Positions 53,440 to 62,265 of a stretch of 64,000 bases of DNA are shown piece by piece. The notes under the pieces were generated by a model that had not been told where the DNA came from, made no database searches, and was given only the letters and a program-made list of their open reading frames with translations. This stretch comes from Streptantibioticus_A sp037034305 (lineage in GTDB: Bacteria > Actinomycetota > Actinomycetes > Streptomycetales > Streptomycetaceae). Made by a program: the position numbers and the translations under genes. The stretch is taken from assembly GCA_037034305.1 (NCBI GenBank), contig JBAGJY010000026.1, positions 31,835 through 95,834 of the forward strand. Reading direction: 5' to 3'. Each line of letters opens with the position of its first letter. Position 1 is the first letter of the stretch.

Positions 53440-53565
53440 CGACCGCGCACCCGTTGGCGACCTGGCCGTGCCTTGCCGCCAGGCATACGCCCCAGCCCCA
53501 CACACCGGCGCCCGTCCGGACTCGACGTTCGCCCACGGGCGCCACCGAGTACGGGTGGACCCGTC

Positions 53566-54120
53566 ATGGAAAGAACAACCGCGTCCACTTCACGTCACAC
53601 CCCGGTGGGCCCCTCGCCCCCCGCCGTGCGTCCGGCCGACCTTGGCCTACTGATCTTGCGGCTACCCGTCGGCCTGCTGATGGCGGGCCACGGCTCCCAG
53701 AAACTGTTCGGTCTCTTCGGTGGCCACGGCCTGCAGGGCACCGGCAGGTGGTTCGCGGCGCTGGGGTACCGGCCCGGCACCGTCTTCGCAGGCGTCGCGG
53801 GCGCTTCCGAGTTCCTCGGCGGCCTTGGACTGGCCCTGGGATTCCTCACCCCACTGGCAGCCGCCGCCCTGATCGGCGTGGTGATCAACGCCATGATCGT
53901 CGATTCGGCGCACGGTCTGTGGGCATCCGAGGGCGGCCTTGAGTACCCGATGGTCATCGCTGTGGTCGCACTCGCCGTCACCACCCTCGGCCCAGGTGCC
54001 CTCTCCCTCGACCGCTACGTGCCCTGGCCCGGCGGCGACTGGTCCCACGGCGGCTTGCCCGCCGGAGCCTTCGCCCTCCTCGCGGGCGGCGTCGGAGCGG
54101 CGATCGTCCTGAGCCTGTGA
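53566..54120 (+). CDS. DoxX-family membrane protein
   Basis: A 184-residue protein with four membrane segments. LLILRLPVGLLMAGHGSQKL, then GLFGGHGLQGTGRWFAALGY, is the DoxX opening motif, and GASEFLGGLGLALGFLTPLA is the second-helix signature. DoxX proteins take part in thiol/oxidative-stress responses in some actinobacteria. ATG 53566 (MERTTASTSRH) is used. It follows the SufR-like redox regulator on the same strand, suggesting possible control, though a hairpin separates them. Confidence 0.9.
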   Translation: MERTTASTSRHTPVGPSPPAVRPADLGLLILRLPVGLLMAGHGSQKLFGLFGGHGLQGTGRWFAALGYRPGTVFAGVAGASEFLGGLGLALGFLTPLAAAALIGVVINAMIVDSAHGLWASEGGLEYPMVIAVVALAVTTLGPGALSLDRYVPWPGGDWSHGGLPAGAFALLAGGVGAAIVLSL

Positions 54121-54163
54121 CGGCCGTCCCCGACGTGGCCCACGAGGCCTTGCCGCACCTCCA

Positions 54164-55918
54164 TCAGGAGGAGGGCGTCTTGCGCCATGCGCGCTGTCGC
54201 CTCGCAGAGTTGGCTGGTCCGTCCGCTTCGCCGGTGTTGTGACGGCCGCGTAGCGCGGACGCGGTGGCGCCCACCAGGGCCATGACCGCGGCGGCGCTGA
54301 ACACGATGACGAGCCCGTGGTGGAACGGGCCGGAGATGAGTTCGGGGAAGAACCGCGTCCCGGTGAGGGCCCGTGCGTTGTGGACGGGCAGGGTGTGCAG
54401 GACGCCGCTGGGCGCCAGCAGGTGACTGATGGGGTTGTTGCCGAGGAAGGTGGCGAACAGCGTGCTGACCGGCGGGAGTTGTGCCACCTGCGCGGCCGTA
54501 CCCGCGGGCACTCCTTGTGCGCGCAGGCCGCTGTCGAGTGTGTGCGGAAGCGTTCCGGCCAGACCGGCGATCATCAGGGAGAAGAACAGCCCGATCGACA
54601 AGGCGGTGCCCGAGTTCTGGAACGTCGAGCGCATACCGGAGGCCACACCGCGTTGCCCGGAGGGCACACTGCCCATGATGGCCGAGGTGTTCGGGGCGGA
54701 GAACATCCCCTGACCGAGCCCGCTGAGCAGCAGCAGGCCCGCGAACGCCGGGTACGGGAAGTCGACCGGCAGGGTCAGCAGGCCGACGAAGGCAGCGGCC
54801 ACCAGGACCAGCCCGGTCGTGGCGAACAGCCGCGCGCCGAAGCGGTCGGACAGATAGCCGGAGACCGGCCCGCCGAGCAGGAACCCGATGGTCAGCGGCA
54901 GCATGAAGATGCCGGCCCACAGCGGGGTGCGTTCGAAGTCGTAACCGCGCAACGGCAGCCAGATGCCCTGCAACCAGATGATGAGCATGAACTGCATGCC
55001 GCCGCGGGCGATCGCGATGAGCAGCGCCGCCAGGTTTCCGGCGGCGAACGCGCGGATGCGGAACAGGCCGAGCTGGAACATCGGGTCGGCGATCTTCGTC
55101 TCCGCCACGCAGAACGTGACGAGCAGTGCGACGCCGGTTCCCAGTCCGCCGAGCACGTAGGGGTTGGTCCAACCCGTCGAATGGCCGCCGTAGGGCTGGA
55201 TTCCGTAGGTTATGGCGGCGAGCAGGGCACCGGCCCCCGCGGTGAACGTCAGGTTGCCCACCCAGTCGATGCGCCCGGGCTTGCGGGAGCCGATCTCGCG
55301 CAGACTGCGGTAGGACCAGAACGTGCCGACCACCCCGATCGGGACGCTCACCCAGAAGACCGCACGCCAGTCGACGGTGGCCAGTAGCCCCCCGGCGAGC
55401 AGCCCCAGGAACTGCCCGGCGAGCGCGGTGATCTGGTTGATGCCCAGCGCCATCCCTCGCTGGCGGGCCGGGAAGGCGTCGGTGAGGATCGCCGCCGAGT
55501 TCGCCGTCAGCATGGAACCGCCGACGGCCTGGACGATCCGGAAGCCGATGAGCCACAGGGCGCCGGAGCCACCGGTCAGCGGATCGAGGGAGAGCGCGAG
55601 CGAGGCACCGGCGAAGATCGCGAAGCCCATGTTGTACATCCGGACCCGGCCGAACATGTCGCCGAGTCGACCGAGCGCGACCACGAGAACCGCGGAGACC
55701 AGGATGTACCCGAGGATCATCCACAGCAGGTAGCCGATGTTGCCGGGGGCGAGCGGGTCAAGGCCGATGCCGCGGAAGATCGCTGGCAGCGAGATGATCA
55801 CGATCGAACCGTCGACGGTCGCGATCAGCACACCCATCGTCGTGTTCGACAGGGCGACCCACTTGTAGCGTTCGCCCGTCCCGCGCTCGGCGGTGCGGCT
55901 CTCCCGCACGCTGTTCAT
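54164..55918 (-). CDS. DHA2-family (14-helix) MFS drug exporter
   Basis: Proton-antiport exporter of 584 residues with about 14 membrane segments. Signature parts include ATVDGSIVIISLPAI in helix 1 (motif D1 of the DHA2 family), LGRLGDMFGRVRMYNMGF (motif A) and the FRIVQAVGGSMLTANSAAIL motif. Its ATG overlaps the marR stop by 4 bp, so repressor and pump form one operon, a standard layout for an inducible multidrug pump. Confidence 0.93.
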   Translation of the reverse strand: MNSVRESRTAERGTGERYKWVALSNTTMGVLIATVDGSIVIISLPAIFRGIGLDPLAPGNIGYLLWMILGYILVSAVLVVALGRLGDMFGRVRMYNMGFAIFAGASLALSLDPLTGGSGALWLIGFRIVQAVGGSMLTANSAAILTDAFPARQRGMALGINQITALAGQFLGLLAGGLLATVDWRAVFWVSVPIGVVGTFWSYRSLREIGSRKPGRIDWVGNLTFTAGAGALLAAITYGIQPYGGHSTGWTNPYVLGGLGTGVALLVTFCVAETKIADPMFQLGLFRIRAFAAGNLAALLIAIARGGMQFMLIIWLQGIWLPLRGYDFERTPLWAGIFMLPLTIGFLLGGPVSGYLSDRFGARLFATTGLVLVAAAFVGLLTLPVDFPYPAFAGLLLLSGLGQGMFSAPNTSAIMGSVPSGQRGVASGMRSTFQNSGTALSIGLFFSLMIAGLAGTLPHTLDSGLRAQGVPAGTAAQVAQLPPVSTLFATFLGNNPISHLLAPSGVLHTLPVHNARALTGTRFFPELISGPFHHGLVIVFSAAAVMALVGATASALRGRHNTGEADGPANSARRQRAWRKTPSS

Positions 55919-56367
55919 AGCCGCTCCGAGAGTCGATCGAGCAACGGCAGTACCGCGAGGAGTTCCTGGCGTTCGGCGGCCGTCAACTCCTGCTCGACGG
56001 CCTCGGCCAGACGCCGCACGGACATCGAGCGCCGATCCGCCACCACCGTGCGGCCAGCCTCCGTGATGGTCATGACAGCCCGGCGGCCGTCGGCGGGGTC
56101 CGGGGCGCGGCTCACCAGGCCGCGCTGCTCCAAGGTGGCCAGCGTGGTAGCCATGGCCTGCGGGCGTACCCCCTCCGACGCCGCCAGCGCTCCGGGGGAG
56201 TCGGGCCCGTCCCGGTCCAGTCGGGCCAGCACGGACGACTCGGACAGCGGCATGTCCGCGGTGGCAGCCGTCGCCTGTCGCAGCTTGCGGACGATGCGGC
56301 CCATGATCAGCCGGAGCGCCGCTGCGACCTCGACGGCATCGTTCGCGGGTTGTCTCGTCCCATCCAC
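55915..56367 (-). CDS. MarR-family regulator
   Basis: A 150-residue repressor with the winged helix in SPGALAASEGVRPQAMATTL (about residues 59-78) and the MarR wing APDPADGRRAVMTITEAG. GTG 56367 is chosen: the longer frame runs through the AT-rich promoter. It is translated with the downstream exporter through a 4-bp overlap. It probably represses its own operon through the dyad at 56380-56400. Confidence 0.9.
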   Translation of the reverse strand: MDGTRQPANDAVEVAAALRLIMGRIVRKLRQATAATADMPLSESSVLARLDRDGPDSPGALAASEGVRPQAMATTLATLEQRGLVSRAPDPADGRRAVMTITEAGRTVVADRRSMSVRRLAEAVEQELTAAERQELLAVLPLLDRLSERL

Positions 56368-56379
56368 AGGTAATAACAG

Positions 56380-56400
56380 TACATTAATAAAGCTGATGTA
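56380..56400. promoter_or_regulatory. MarR operator candidate
   Basis: TACAT (56380-56384) and ATGTA (56396-56400) form an inverted pair with an 11-base AT-rich spacer, beginning 13 bp upstream of the marR GTG. TAATAA repeats lie inside and beside it. AT content far exceeds the surroundings. Confidence 0.6.
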
Positions 56401-56556
56401 ACTATCCCTGCCCGGCTCGGCCGCCGCCGCGGGCCAGCGCACGGCCCACCCCACGCGGGTCAGCCGCCTTCGGCGCGTGGTGGCGGGCGGCACGCTCGAA
56501 CTGCCCCACGTCACGGGCGCCTTGATGTCACTGCCCCGACGGCACGGCGGGTTGCG

Positions 56557-57369
56557 TCACGCGGCCCTCACGGCGAGAGCACGCAGGGCCCGGGCGGATC
56601 GAGTGCCGGGATCAGCGGTGATGAGCACGACCTCCTGGTCGTCCTCGGGCACGAACAGGACGTCGCAGTGCAGTCGCAGCCGACCGGCCTCGGGGTGGTC
56701 CACGACCTTGGTGCGGTGGCCGGGCGCGTGCACCGGCCGGGCCTCCCAGATGTCCCGGAACTCCTCGCTGCCGCCGCGGAGTTCGGCCAGCAGACCGGCC
56801 AGCCGAGGGTCGTGCGGGTAGCGGTCCGCGGCCCGCAGCAGCCGCGCCACCACGATGTGCCCGAACTCCTCGGCGGTGGAGCTCTCGTACCTCCGCCCCT
56901 GGCCCAGGAAGCGGCGGCGCGCCAGGTTCGCCGTACCGCGTTCGATGTCGTGGCCGAGCAGCGACCGGGCCAGCGGGTTCCAGGCGATCACACCGTAGGT
57001 GGCGTCGGTGACGATCGCGCCGGTCTCCGGCAGCCGATCGAGCATGCGGGCCACCCGCGGACGTACCCGCCGCTCGGCGGTGCGGCCGGGTGGTGCGACC
57101 GATCCGGCCAGATGGAACAGATGGCCGCGTTCACCCGGCGTGAGCCGCAGGGCCTGGGCCAGCCCGTCGAGGATTCGCGGCGAGGGGCGGGGGCCACGGG
57201 CCTGTTCCAGCCGGGTGTAGTAGTCGACCGACATGTGGGCCAACTCGGCCACCTCTTCGCGACGCAGGCCGGGCGTGCGACGCGCGGCGGTCGCGGGCAG
57301 GCCGATCTCCCTCGGGTTCAGCCCCTGTCGGCGGTCTCGCAGAAAGCGGGCCAGTTCGTGGCGCGGCAT
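56557..57369 (-). CDS. XRE-family regulator (MmyB-like ligand domain)
   Basis: A 270-residue regulator: an N-terminal XRE helix-turn-helix (RTPGLRREEVAELAHMSVDY, then YTRLEQARGPRPS) followed by a PAS-like MmyB domain (GAIVTDATYGVIAWNPLARS). ATG 57369 has a near-perfect AAGGAGG ribosome site. It is divergent from an SDR gene 80 bp away, a very common pairing in Streptomyces in which the XRE protein controls the SDR gene. Confidence 0.92.
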   Translation of the reverse strand: MPRHELARFLRDRRQGLNPREIGLPATAARRTPGLRREEVAELAHMSVDYYTRLEQARGPRPSPRILDGLAQALRLTPGERGHLFHLAGSVAPPGRTAERRVRPRVARMLDRLPETGAIVTDATYGVIAWNPLARSLLGHDIERGTANLARRRFLGQGRRYESSTAEEFGHIVVARLLRAADRYPHDPRLAGLLAELRGGSEEFRDIWEARPVHAPGHRTKVVDHPEAGRLRLHCDVLFVPEDDQEVVLITADPGTRSARALRALAVRAA

Positions 57370-57449
57370 GCTGCCTCCTTCGCTCCAACGGGCTGCCTGG
57401 TACGGGTTGTCCCTGGCGGGGCGGTCGCGGCCAGGGGAGCGTGGATGCC

Positions 57450-58178
57450 ATGAACGATCGCACAGCACTGGTCACCGGTGCGAACAAGGGCATCGGACGG
57501 CAGATCGCGGCACTGCTCGCCGCGGAGGGCTGGACCGTCTACGTGGGCTCCCGCGACGCCGGGCGCGGACGCCGGGCCGCAAAGGAGATCGGCCGCGCTG
57601 CCCGGCAGCTGCGGCTCGACGTCACGGACGCCGCCTGTATCGCCGAGGCCGCGGCCCAGGTGGACCGCGAGGTGGGCCGACTGGACGTGCTGGTCAACAA
57701 CGCGGGCATCTGCGTCACGCTCGATCCGCCCGCCTTCAGCGACGTCGAGGAGTTCCGGCGCACATACGAGACCAATGTCTTCGGGGTGCTCGCCGTGACC
57801 AACGCCTTCCTGGCCGCCCTGCGCCGCTCCGCCCACCCCCGCGTCGTCAACGTCTCCAGTGGCACCGCGTCGCTGGCCTGGAGCACCGGCCCCAACCCCC
57901 AGTTCCTCCACGGCTCCTCGCACGCCGTCGCCTACCGGTCCTCGAAGGCCGCGCTCAACGCCCTGACCGTCTGCTACGCCCTGACGCTGGCCGAGGAGGG
58001 CTTCAAGGTCAACGCGCTCGCCCCCGGTCTGCGCGCCACCGACCTCAACTCGCGGGCTGCGGCATCCGGCGGCGACCCGGCCGAGGCGGCGCGGGGCGCC
58101 CTCCTGCTGGCCCTGCTGCCCGACGACGGGCCGACCGGCGGGTTCTTCTCCTGGGACGGCACGCCCGTGCCGTGGTGA
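57450..58178 (+). CDS. Short-chain dehydrogenase/reductase
   Basis: NAD(P)H-dependent reductase of 242 residues. TGANKGIGRQIA (cofactor), LVNNAGICV, catalytic Ser in VNVSSGTASLAW and YRSSKAAL (YxxxK) are present. The TGANKGIG opening is typical of carbonyl-reductase-like SDRs. ATG 57450 is preferred, with GGGGAG 12 bases upstream; GTG 57441 would add three residues. It is divergent from the XRE regulator that probably controls it. Confidence 0.9.
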   Translation: MNDRTALVTGANKGIGRQIAALLAAEGWTVYVGSRDAGRGRRAAKEIGRAARQLRLDVTDAACIAEAAAQVDREVGRLDVLVNNAGICVTLDPPAFSDVEEFRRTYETNVFGVLAVTNAFLAALRRSAHPRVVNVSSGTASLAWSTGPNPQFLHGSSHAVAYRSSKAALNALTVCYALTLAEEGFKVNALAPGLRATDLNSRAAASGGDPAEAARGALLLALLPDDGPTGGFFSWDGTPVPW

Positions 58179-58287
58179 CGGTCCGCCGACCGGGTCAACT
58201 GGGGCCTCAGGAACGGGGAGTCGGCGGCCCCGGCCGCTCGACACCGGGCGGGGGAGGGCGAAGCCTCGGGCGGCGTCCGGCGCGTGC

Positions 58288-58854
58288 TCATGCGCCCGAG
58301 GTCAGGGCTTTGAGTTCGTCGAGCAACTCCCCGGTGAGCTGGGAGAGTTCGCGCTGGTCGGTTCCGCTGATCCAGCGTTCGAACGCGACCTTGAACACGG
58401 CGACGCCTGCCTCGGCCGCCAGCCGCGCGGTCAGATCGCCTGCGCCGCGCTGACGCAGCGCGTCGGTGAGTGCCGCGGTCAGCCGCGCCAGCTTGATCAG
58501 CTCGCGTTCCTGGAGCTCGGCGTTCGCCATGACGACGCTCTGGCGCTGGCGGGCGCTGTCGCGGCGCCCGTCGAAATCGGCGGCGACGGTGGCCAGAGCC
58601 GTTGCCACCGCGTCCATCGGCGCCGCCGTGTCGGGCGCGTCGGCGACGGTGTTGACGAACAGTTCCTGCAGCGGGGCGGCGCCTGCGAACAGCACCTCGC
58701 GTTTGTCGGCGAAGTGCCGGAAGAACGTCCGCTCCGTCAGGCCCGCCCGCTTGGCGATCTCCGCCACGGTGGTCTGTTCGTACCCGTGCTCGATGTAGAG
58801 CTCCAGTGCCGCCTGCTGAAGACGGCCGCGTGCGTTGGGCTCCCATCGACTCAT
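58288..58854 (-). CDS. TetR-family regulator
   Basis: A 188-residue repressor with helix-turn-helix VAEIAKRAGLTERTFFRHFA (about residues 30-49) and an all-helical effector domain. ATG 58854. Two 19-bp palindromes begin 17 bp upstream and separate it from a divergent epimerase-type gene, so autoregulation and control of that gene are both likely. Confidence 0.92.
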   Translation of the reverse strand: MSRWEPNARGRLQQAALELYIEHGYEQTTVAEIAKRAGLTERTFFRHFADKREVLFAGAAPLQELFVNTVADAPDTAAPMDAVATALATVAADFDGRRDSARQRQSVVMANAELQERELIKLARLTAALTDALRQRGAGDLTARLAAEAGVAVFKVAFERWISGTDQRELSQLTGELLDELKALTSGA

Positions 58855-58870
58855 GGCCCGAATCCTACGT

Positions 58871-58919
58871 GATGACAGTTACTGACATCAGTGCTAGCTT
58901 GATGACAGTCACTGACATC
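58871..58919. promoter_or_regulatory. Tandem 19-bp palindromic TetR operators
   Basis: GATGACAGTTACTGACATC (58871-58889) and GATGACAGTCACTGACATC (58901-58919) differ at one base and repeat at 30 bp. Each is an almost perfect palindrome (GATG-CAGT/ACTG-CATC arms), the classic form of a TetR dimer site. Confidence 0.85.
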
Positions 58920-58974
58920 GATGTGCTCTCGGCGACCGTGTCCGGGGGCCACTGCCTGCTTGGAGTTTCTTCGC

Positions 58975-59874
58975 ATGCGCGTATTCGTCACCGGCGCGTC
59001 CGGCTTCATCGGCTCCGCCGTCGTTCCCGAACTCATCGCCGCGGGTCACCAGGTCGTCGGACTCGCGCGGTCGGACGCCTCGGCCGTCGCCCTGGCCGCC
59101 GCCGGGGCGCAGGTGCACCGCGGCGACCTCGAGGACCTCGACAGCCTGCGCGCCGGGGCCGCCGCCTCCGACGGGGTCATCCACCTCGCCTTCATCCATG
59201 ACTTCTCGCGGTACCAGAACGCCGCGCGCGTCGACCTGCGCGCCATTGAGACTCTCGGCGCCGCCCTTGAGGGCTCCGGGCGACCCCTCGTCATCGCCTC
59301 CGGAACGATCGGCCTCGCCACGGGGCGGGTGGCGACCGAGCGGGACACGCCCGACCCCAACTCGTTCGCGGCACCGCGCGTCGCCGCCGCGCGGACCACG
59401 CTCTCCTTCGCGACGCGCGGCGTGCGCCCCTCAGTTGTGCGGCTGCCGCCGTCCGTTCACGGCGAAGGGGACCGCGCCTTCATCGCGACCCTGATCAACA
59501 TCGCCCGCGACAAGGGCGTCTCCGGCTACATCGGCGACGGTGCGAACCGCTGGTGCGCCGTCCACCGGCGCGACGCCGCCCGCCTGTTCCGCCTGGCACT
59601 GGAGAAGGCCCCGGCCGGATCGGTCCTGCACGGCGTCGCCGAGGAGGGCCTGCCGATCCGTACCATCGCCGAGGTGATCGGCCGTCACCTCGACCTCCCG
59701 GTGGCCCCGGTCTCTCCCGAGGACGCGGACCGGCACTTCGGCTGGCTCGGGACCTTCCTCGCGGCGGACGTCCCGACGTCGAGCGCGCTCACCCGCGAGA
59801 CGATGGGCTGGCAGCCGACCCACCCCGGGCTGATCGACGACCTCGAAGAGGGCCACTACTTCCGGACGCTCTGA
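58975..59874 (+). CDS. NAD-dependent epimerase/dehydratase-family protein
   Basis: Extended-SDR protein of 299 residues. VFVTGASGFIGSAVVPELIA is the Rossmann start, with VIHLAFIHDF and the RLPPSVHGEGDRAF segment typical of the NmrA/epimerase-like SDR group. The usual YxxxK is not obvious: the region around AAPRVAAARTTL lacks the Tyr, so catalysis may differ. ATG 58975 is chosen; the in-frame start at 58921 lies within the second operator. It is divergent from its likely TetR repressor. Confidence 0.88.
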   Translation: MRVFVTGASGFIGSAVVPELIAAGHQVVGLARSDASAVALAAAGAQVHRGDLEDLDSLRAGAAASDGVIHLAFIHDFSRYQNAARVDLRAIETLGAALEGSGRPLVIASGTIGLATGRVATERDTPDPNSFAAPRVAAARTTLSFATRGVRPSVVRLPPSVHGEGDRAFIATLINIARDKGVSGYIGDGANRWCAVHRRDAARLFRLALEKAPAGSVLHGVAEEGLPIRTIAEVIGRHLDLPVAPVSPEDADRHFGWLGTFLAADVPTSSALTRETMGWQPTHPGLIDDLEEGHYFRTL

Positions 59875-59948
59875 CCTCATCGGTAATCGCTCGGTCCCTG
59901 AGCGGATGGTGTTCACCGGAGAAGCGGTTGATCGATACGCTCTGCGCC

Positions 59949-60386
59949 ATGAGCGTAGTGGTCGAGGCCGTCCGGGCACCGAGCCGGGAGATCGTCGAAG
60001 CGCTCGGCAGATTGCTTCCGCAACTGTCCGCCACCGCCGAGCCGTTGGACCACCGGGCCGTTGAACGGATCGTGCGGTGTGACGCGAACACGCTGCTGGT
60101 CGCCCGCGCGGACGGGGAGATCGTCGGAACGCTGACGTTGGTGCTGCTCCCCGTTCCGTCCGGGCTGCGGGCGCGCGTGGAGGACGTCGTCGTGGACAGC
60201 GCGGTGAGGGGCCGGGGCGTCGCGGCGTCCCTGACCCGACACGCCCTGCGGCTGGCCCGCGAGTCCGGCGCCAGGACCGTCGATCTCACCTCCCGCCCTG
60301 ACCGCGAAGCCGCCAACCGCCTCTATGAACGGCTCGGTTTCCAGGCCAGAGACTCGACGGTCTACCGGTTCGCGCTGGAGGACTAG
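59949..60386 (+). CDS. GNAT-family N-acetyltransferase
   Basis: A 145-residue acetyl-CoA-dependent transferase. VEDVVVDSAVRGRGVAASLT contains the RxxGxG/A acetyl-CoA loop near residue 88, and LTSRPDREAANRLYERLGFQ is the C-terminal GNAT helix. It begins MSVVVEAVRAPSREIVEALG. Its TAG shares one base with the GTG of the next gene (TAGTG), so the two are co-translated. The acceptor is unknown; the pairing with a beta-lactamase-fold protein suggests a resistance- or toxin-related pair, by inference only. Confidence 0.9.
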   Translation: MSVVVEAVRAPSREIVEALGRLLPQLSATAEPLDHRAVERIVRCDANTLLVARADGEIVGTLTLVLLPVPSGLRARVEDVVVDSAVRGRGVAASLTRHALRLARESGARTVDLTSRPDREAANRLYERLGFQARDSTVYRFALED

Positions 60387-61348
60387 TGGACGAAGGCGTT
60401 CAGTCGATCTTCGATCGGGCGGGCTGCGAAGGTGCTCTGCTGGTCCGGTCGCTGGACGACGGAGCCGAGTTCGGACTGGCTGCCGACGAACTCGTCGTCC
60501 CGGCCTCGGTCGTCAAGGTACTGGTCGCGTTGGAGGCGGAGACCTGGTTCGCCGACGGTCGACTGGACCCGTGTGAGCGCGTGGTACTGCGGGCAGCCGA
60601 CCGGACTCCCGGCCCGGTCGGGACATCCCTGTTTGAAGACGACGCCGTACTGTCGTGGCACGACATGGTGGTCCTGATGCTGACCATCAGTGACAACCCG
60701 AGCACTGACGCGCTCATCCGTCGGCTGGGCATCCACACCATCAACGCGACAGCGGCACGGCTCGGACTGACCGACACGGTGGTCGAGTTCGACCTGATGA
60801 CCATGCTGGACTCCATCGGCCAGGACCTCGGCCACGCCGGTTGGAGGGACCTGGTCTCCTGGTCGGCCAGCGCACCGGCGGATGAGTCGGCGCGCGTCGA
60901 TGCCAGACTGCCAGCCGTTCGCGCCCTGGACCCGCGGATCGGAACCCGTACCTGTCCGCGCGACATGGTCACCCTGCTTGAACTGGTCTGGAGCGGGCAG
61001 GCCGGTCCGCCCGAAGCTTGTGAACGCGTACGGGCCACCATGGCACGGCAGTTGACCAGGCACCGGATCGCGAGCGCGTTCCGGCCGCCCGTGCGTGTGG
61101 CGGCCAAGAGCGGCAGCCTTGTCGGCGTCGTGCGCAACGAGATCGGCGTCATCTCCTACCCCGACGGCCGCCGGTACGCCGCGGCCGTCTTCACCCGGTC
61201 CCGGCCCGGATCCGACGACGCCGCGATCAACACCGCCATCGCGGCCGCGACCGCCCACGCGGTCGCCACACTGACCGGTGGTCAGAAGTCGACGAGTTCG
61301 TTGTCGTCGACACGGGCCACCGACTCCTGGGCGAACCGTTCGTCATAA
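60386..61348 (+). CDS. Class A beta-lactamase-fold serine hydrolase
   Basis: A 320-residue penicillin-recognising-type protein. The active-site motifs SVVK (41-44), SDN (102-104) and KSG (about 241-243) are in order. No signal peptide precedes the SxxK, which lies only 41 residues in, so it is probably cytoplasmic. I cannot find the omega-loop ExxxN motif that gives true class A enzymes their deacylating Glu. It is therefore better called a serine hydrolase than a resistance enzyme. Its 3' end overlaps the convergent DUF3574 gene by 67 bp. Confidence 0.85.
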   Translation: MDEGVQSIFDRAGCEGALLVRSLDDGAEFGLAADELVVPASVVKVLVALEAETWFADGRLDPCERVVLRAADRTPGPVGTSLFEDDAVLSWHDMVVLMLTISDNPSTDALIRRLGIHTINATAARLGLTDTVVEFDLMTMLDSIGQDLGHAGWRDLVSWSASAPADESARVDARLPAVRALDPRIGTRTCPRDMVTLLELVWSGQAGPPEACERVRATMARQLTRHRIASAFRPPVRVAAKSGSLVGVVRNEIGVISYPDGRRYAAAVFTRSRPGSDDAAINTAIAAATAHAVATLTGGQKSTSSLSSTRATDSWANRSS

Positions 61349-61770
61349 GCGGCGCGGATCTCCTGGATCCTGCGGCTGTCCGCGGCGGCCTCACTCCTCG
61401 GGTGCAGGAGGGTGATCCGGTACGAGCGCTCGTGTTCGACGGTTCCGTGCGCGTCGCGGTACTGGCCGTAGGCGTTCTCGATGGTCAGTCCACCGGGAAA
61501 GCGCGGGGTGACGAACTCGTCCACGAAGGCGTGGAACTCCCTGTCGCTGACCGGTGGGCCGCCGTTGGGTTTGACGGTGCCGAAGAGGAGTTCGGTCTTG
61601 ACGTACGGCCTTCCCACCGTCCCGCCGGACACCGGCGCCACGGACGGGCCGACGCGCTGGTCGGCCGGGGCCGTGTACGCGGCGGAGCCGCCCGCGGCGA
61701 GGAGGGCGGTGGCGAGGGTGATGGCGGCCATGCGGGCGCGGGAGGCGGGCGGCTTGGGCGGCACGGGCAC
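61282..61770 (-). CDS. DUF3574-family secreted protein
   Basis: A 162-residue precursor with signal-like segment RMAAITLATALLAAGGSAAY. The mature part matches DUF3574: YVKTELLFGTVKPNGGPPVS, FVTPRFPGGLTIENAYGQYR and ERFAQESVARVDD. It is probably extracytoplasmic; the role is unknown. It is convergent with, and overlaps, the serine hydrolase gene by 67 bp. Confidence 0.85.
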   Translation of the reverse strand: MPVPPKPPASRARMAAITLATALLAAGGSAAYTAPADQRVGPSVAPVSGGTVGRPYVKTELLFGTVKPNGGPPVSDREFHAFVDEFVTPRFPGGLTIENAYGQYRDAHGTVEHERSYRITLLHPRSEAAADSRRIQEIRAAYDERFAQESVARVDDNELVDF

Positions 61771-61878
61771 GGTTCCTTCCGGTCCGGTGGCAAGGCACAG
61801 GACGCTATCGACACGACGTGCCGAACACGCCGTGTTCCACAGCCGTTCACCCTGGCGAGTGGCGGCCAGGGCCCGTGT

Positions 61879-62265
61879 TCAGTGCTCCAGCGCTCGGGCG
61901 ATGGGCAGGGTGTCAGACGTCTGGCGCAGCTGTGTGATCCTCCCTTCGCGCAGGGTGAAGAAGTGGGCGAACCGGGAGACGACGTCCGTTCCGCTGGTCG
62001 TGGTGGCGACATAGCGGCCGAGGACGATGACGTGAGCGCCGTCCTCGTAGAACTCGTCGCCCACGCAGCGGAACTCCCGGAAGGCGCCGAGGAAGGGGAA
62101 GAAGTCGCTGACGATGCGCTCCAGGCCCTCGTGGACACCCCCGCGGGGGAAGCCCTCGGCCACGTCCCACCGCGCGTCCTCGGCCACCACCGATCTGATG
62201 GCCTCCAGGTCGCCCCTGGCGTCGTAGAAGCGGCGAACGATGTTGATCTGCGGGGAGTCGGGCAT
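61879..62265 (-). CDS. SnoaL-like/NTF2-fold protein
   Basis: A 128-residue small alpha+beta barrel protein. It starts MPDSPQINIVRRFYDARGDL and has the family's VAEDARWDVAEGFPRGGVHE pattern, followed by VIVLGRYVATTTSG and FFTLREGRITQLRQ. NTF2-fold proteins of this kind act as isomerases, hydrolases or simple ligand binders. ATG 62265 follows GGAGAA; the longer frame is not supported. Confidence 0.85.
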   Translation of the reverse strand: MPDSPQINIVRRFYDARGDLEAIRSVVAEDARWDVAEGFPRGGVHEGLERIVSDFFPFLGAFREFRCVGDEFYEDGAHVIVLGRYVATTTSGTDVVSRFAHFFTLREGRITQLRQTSDTLPIARALEH

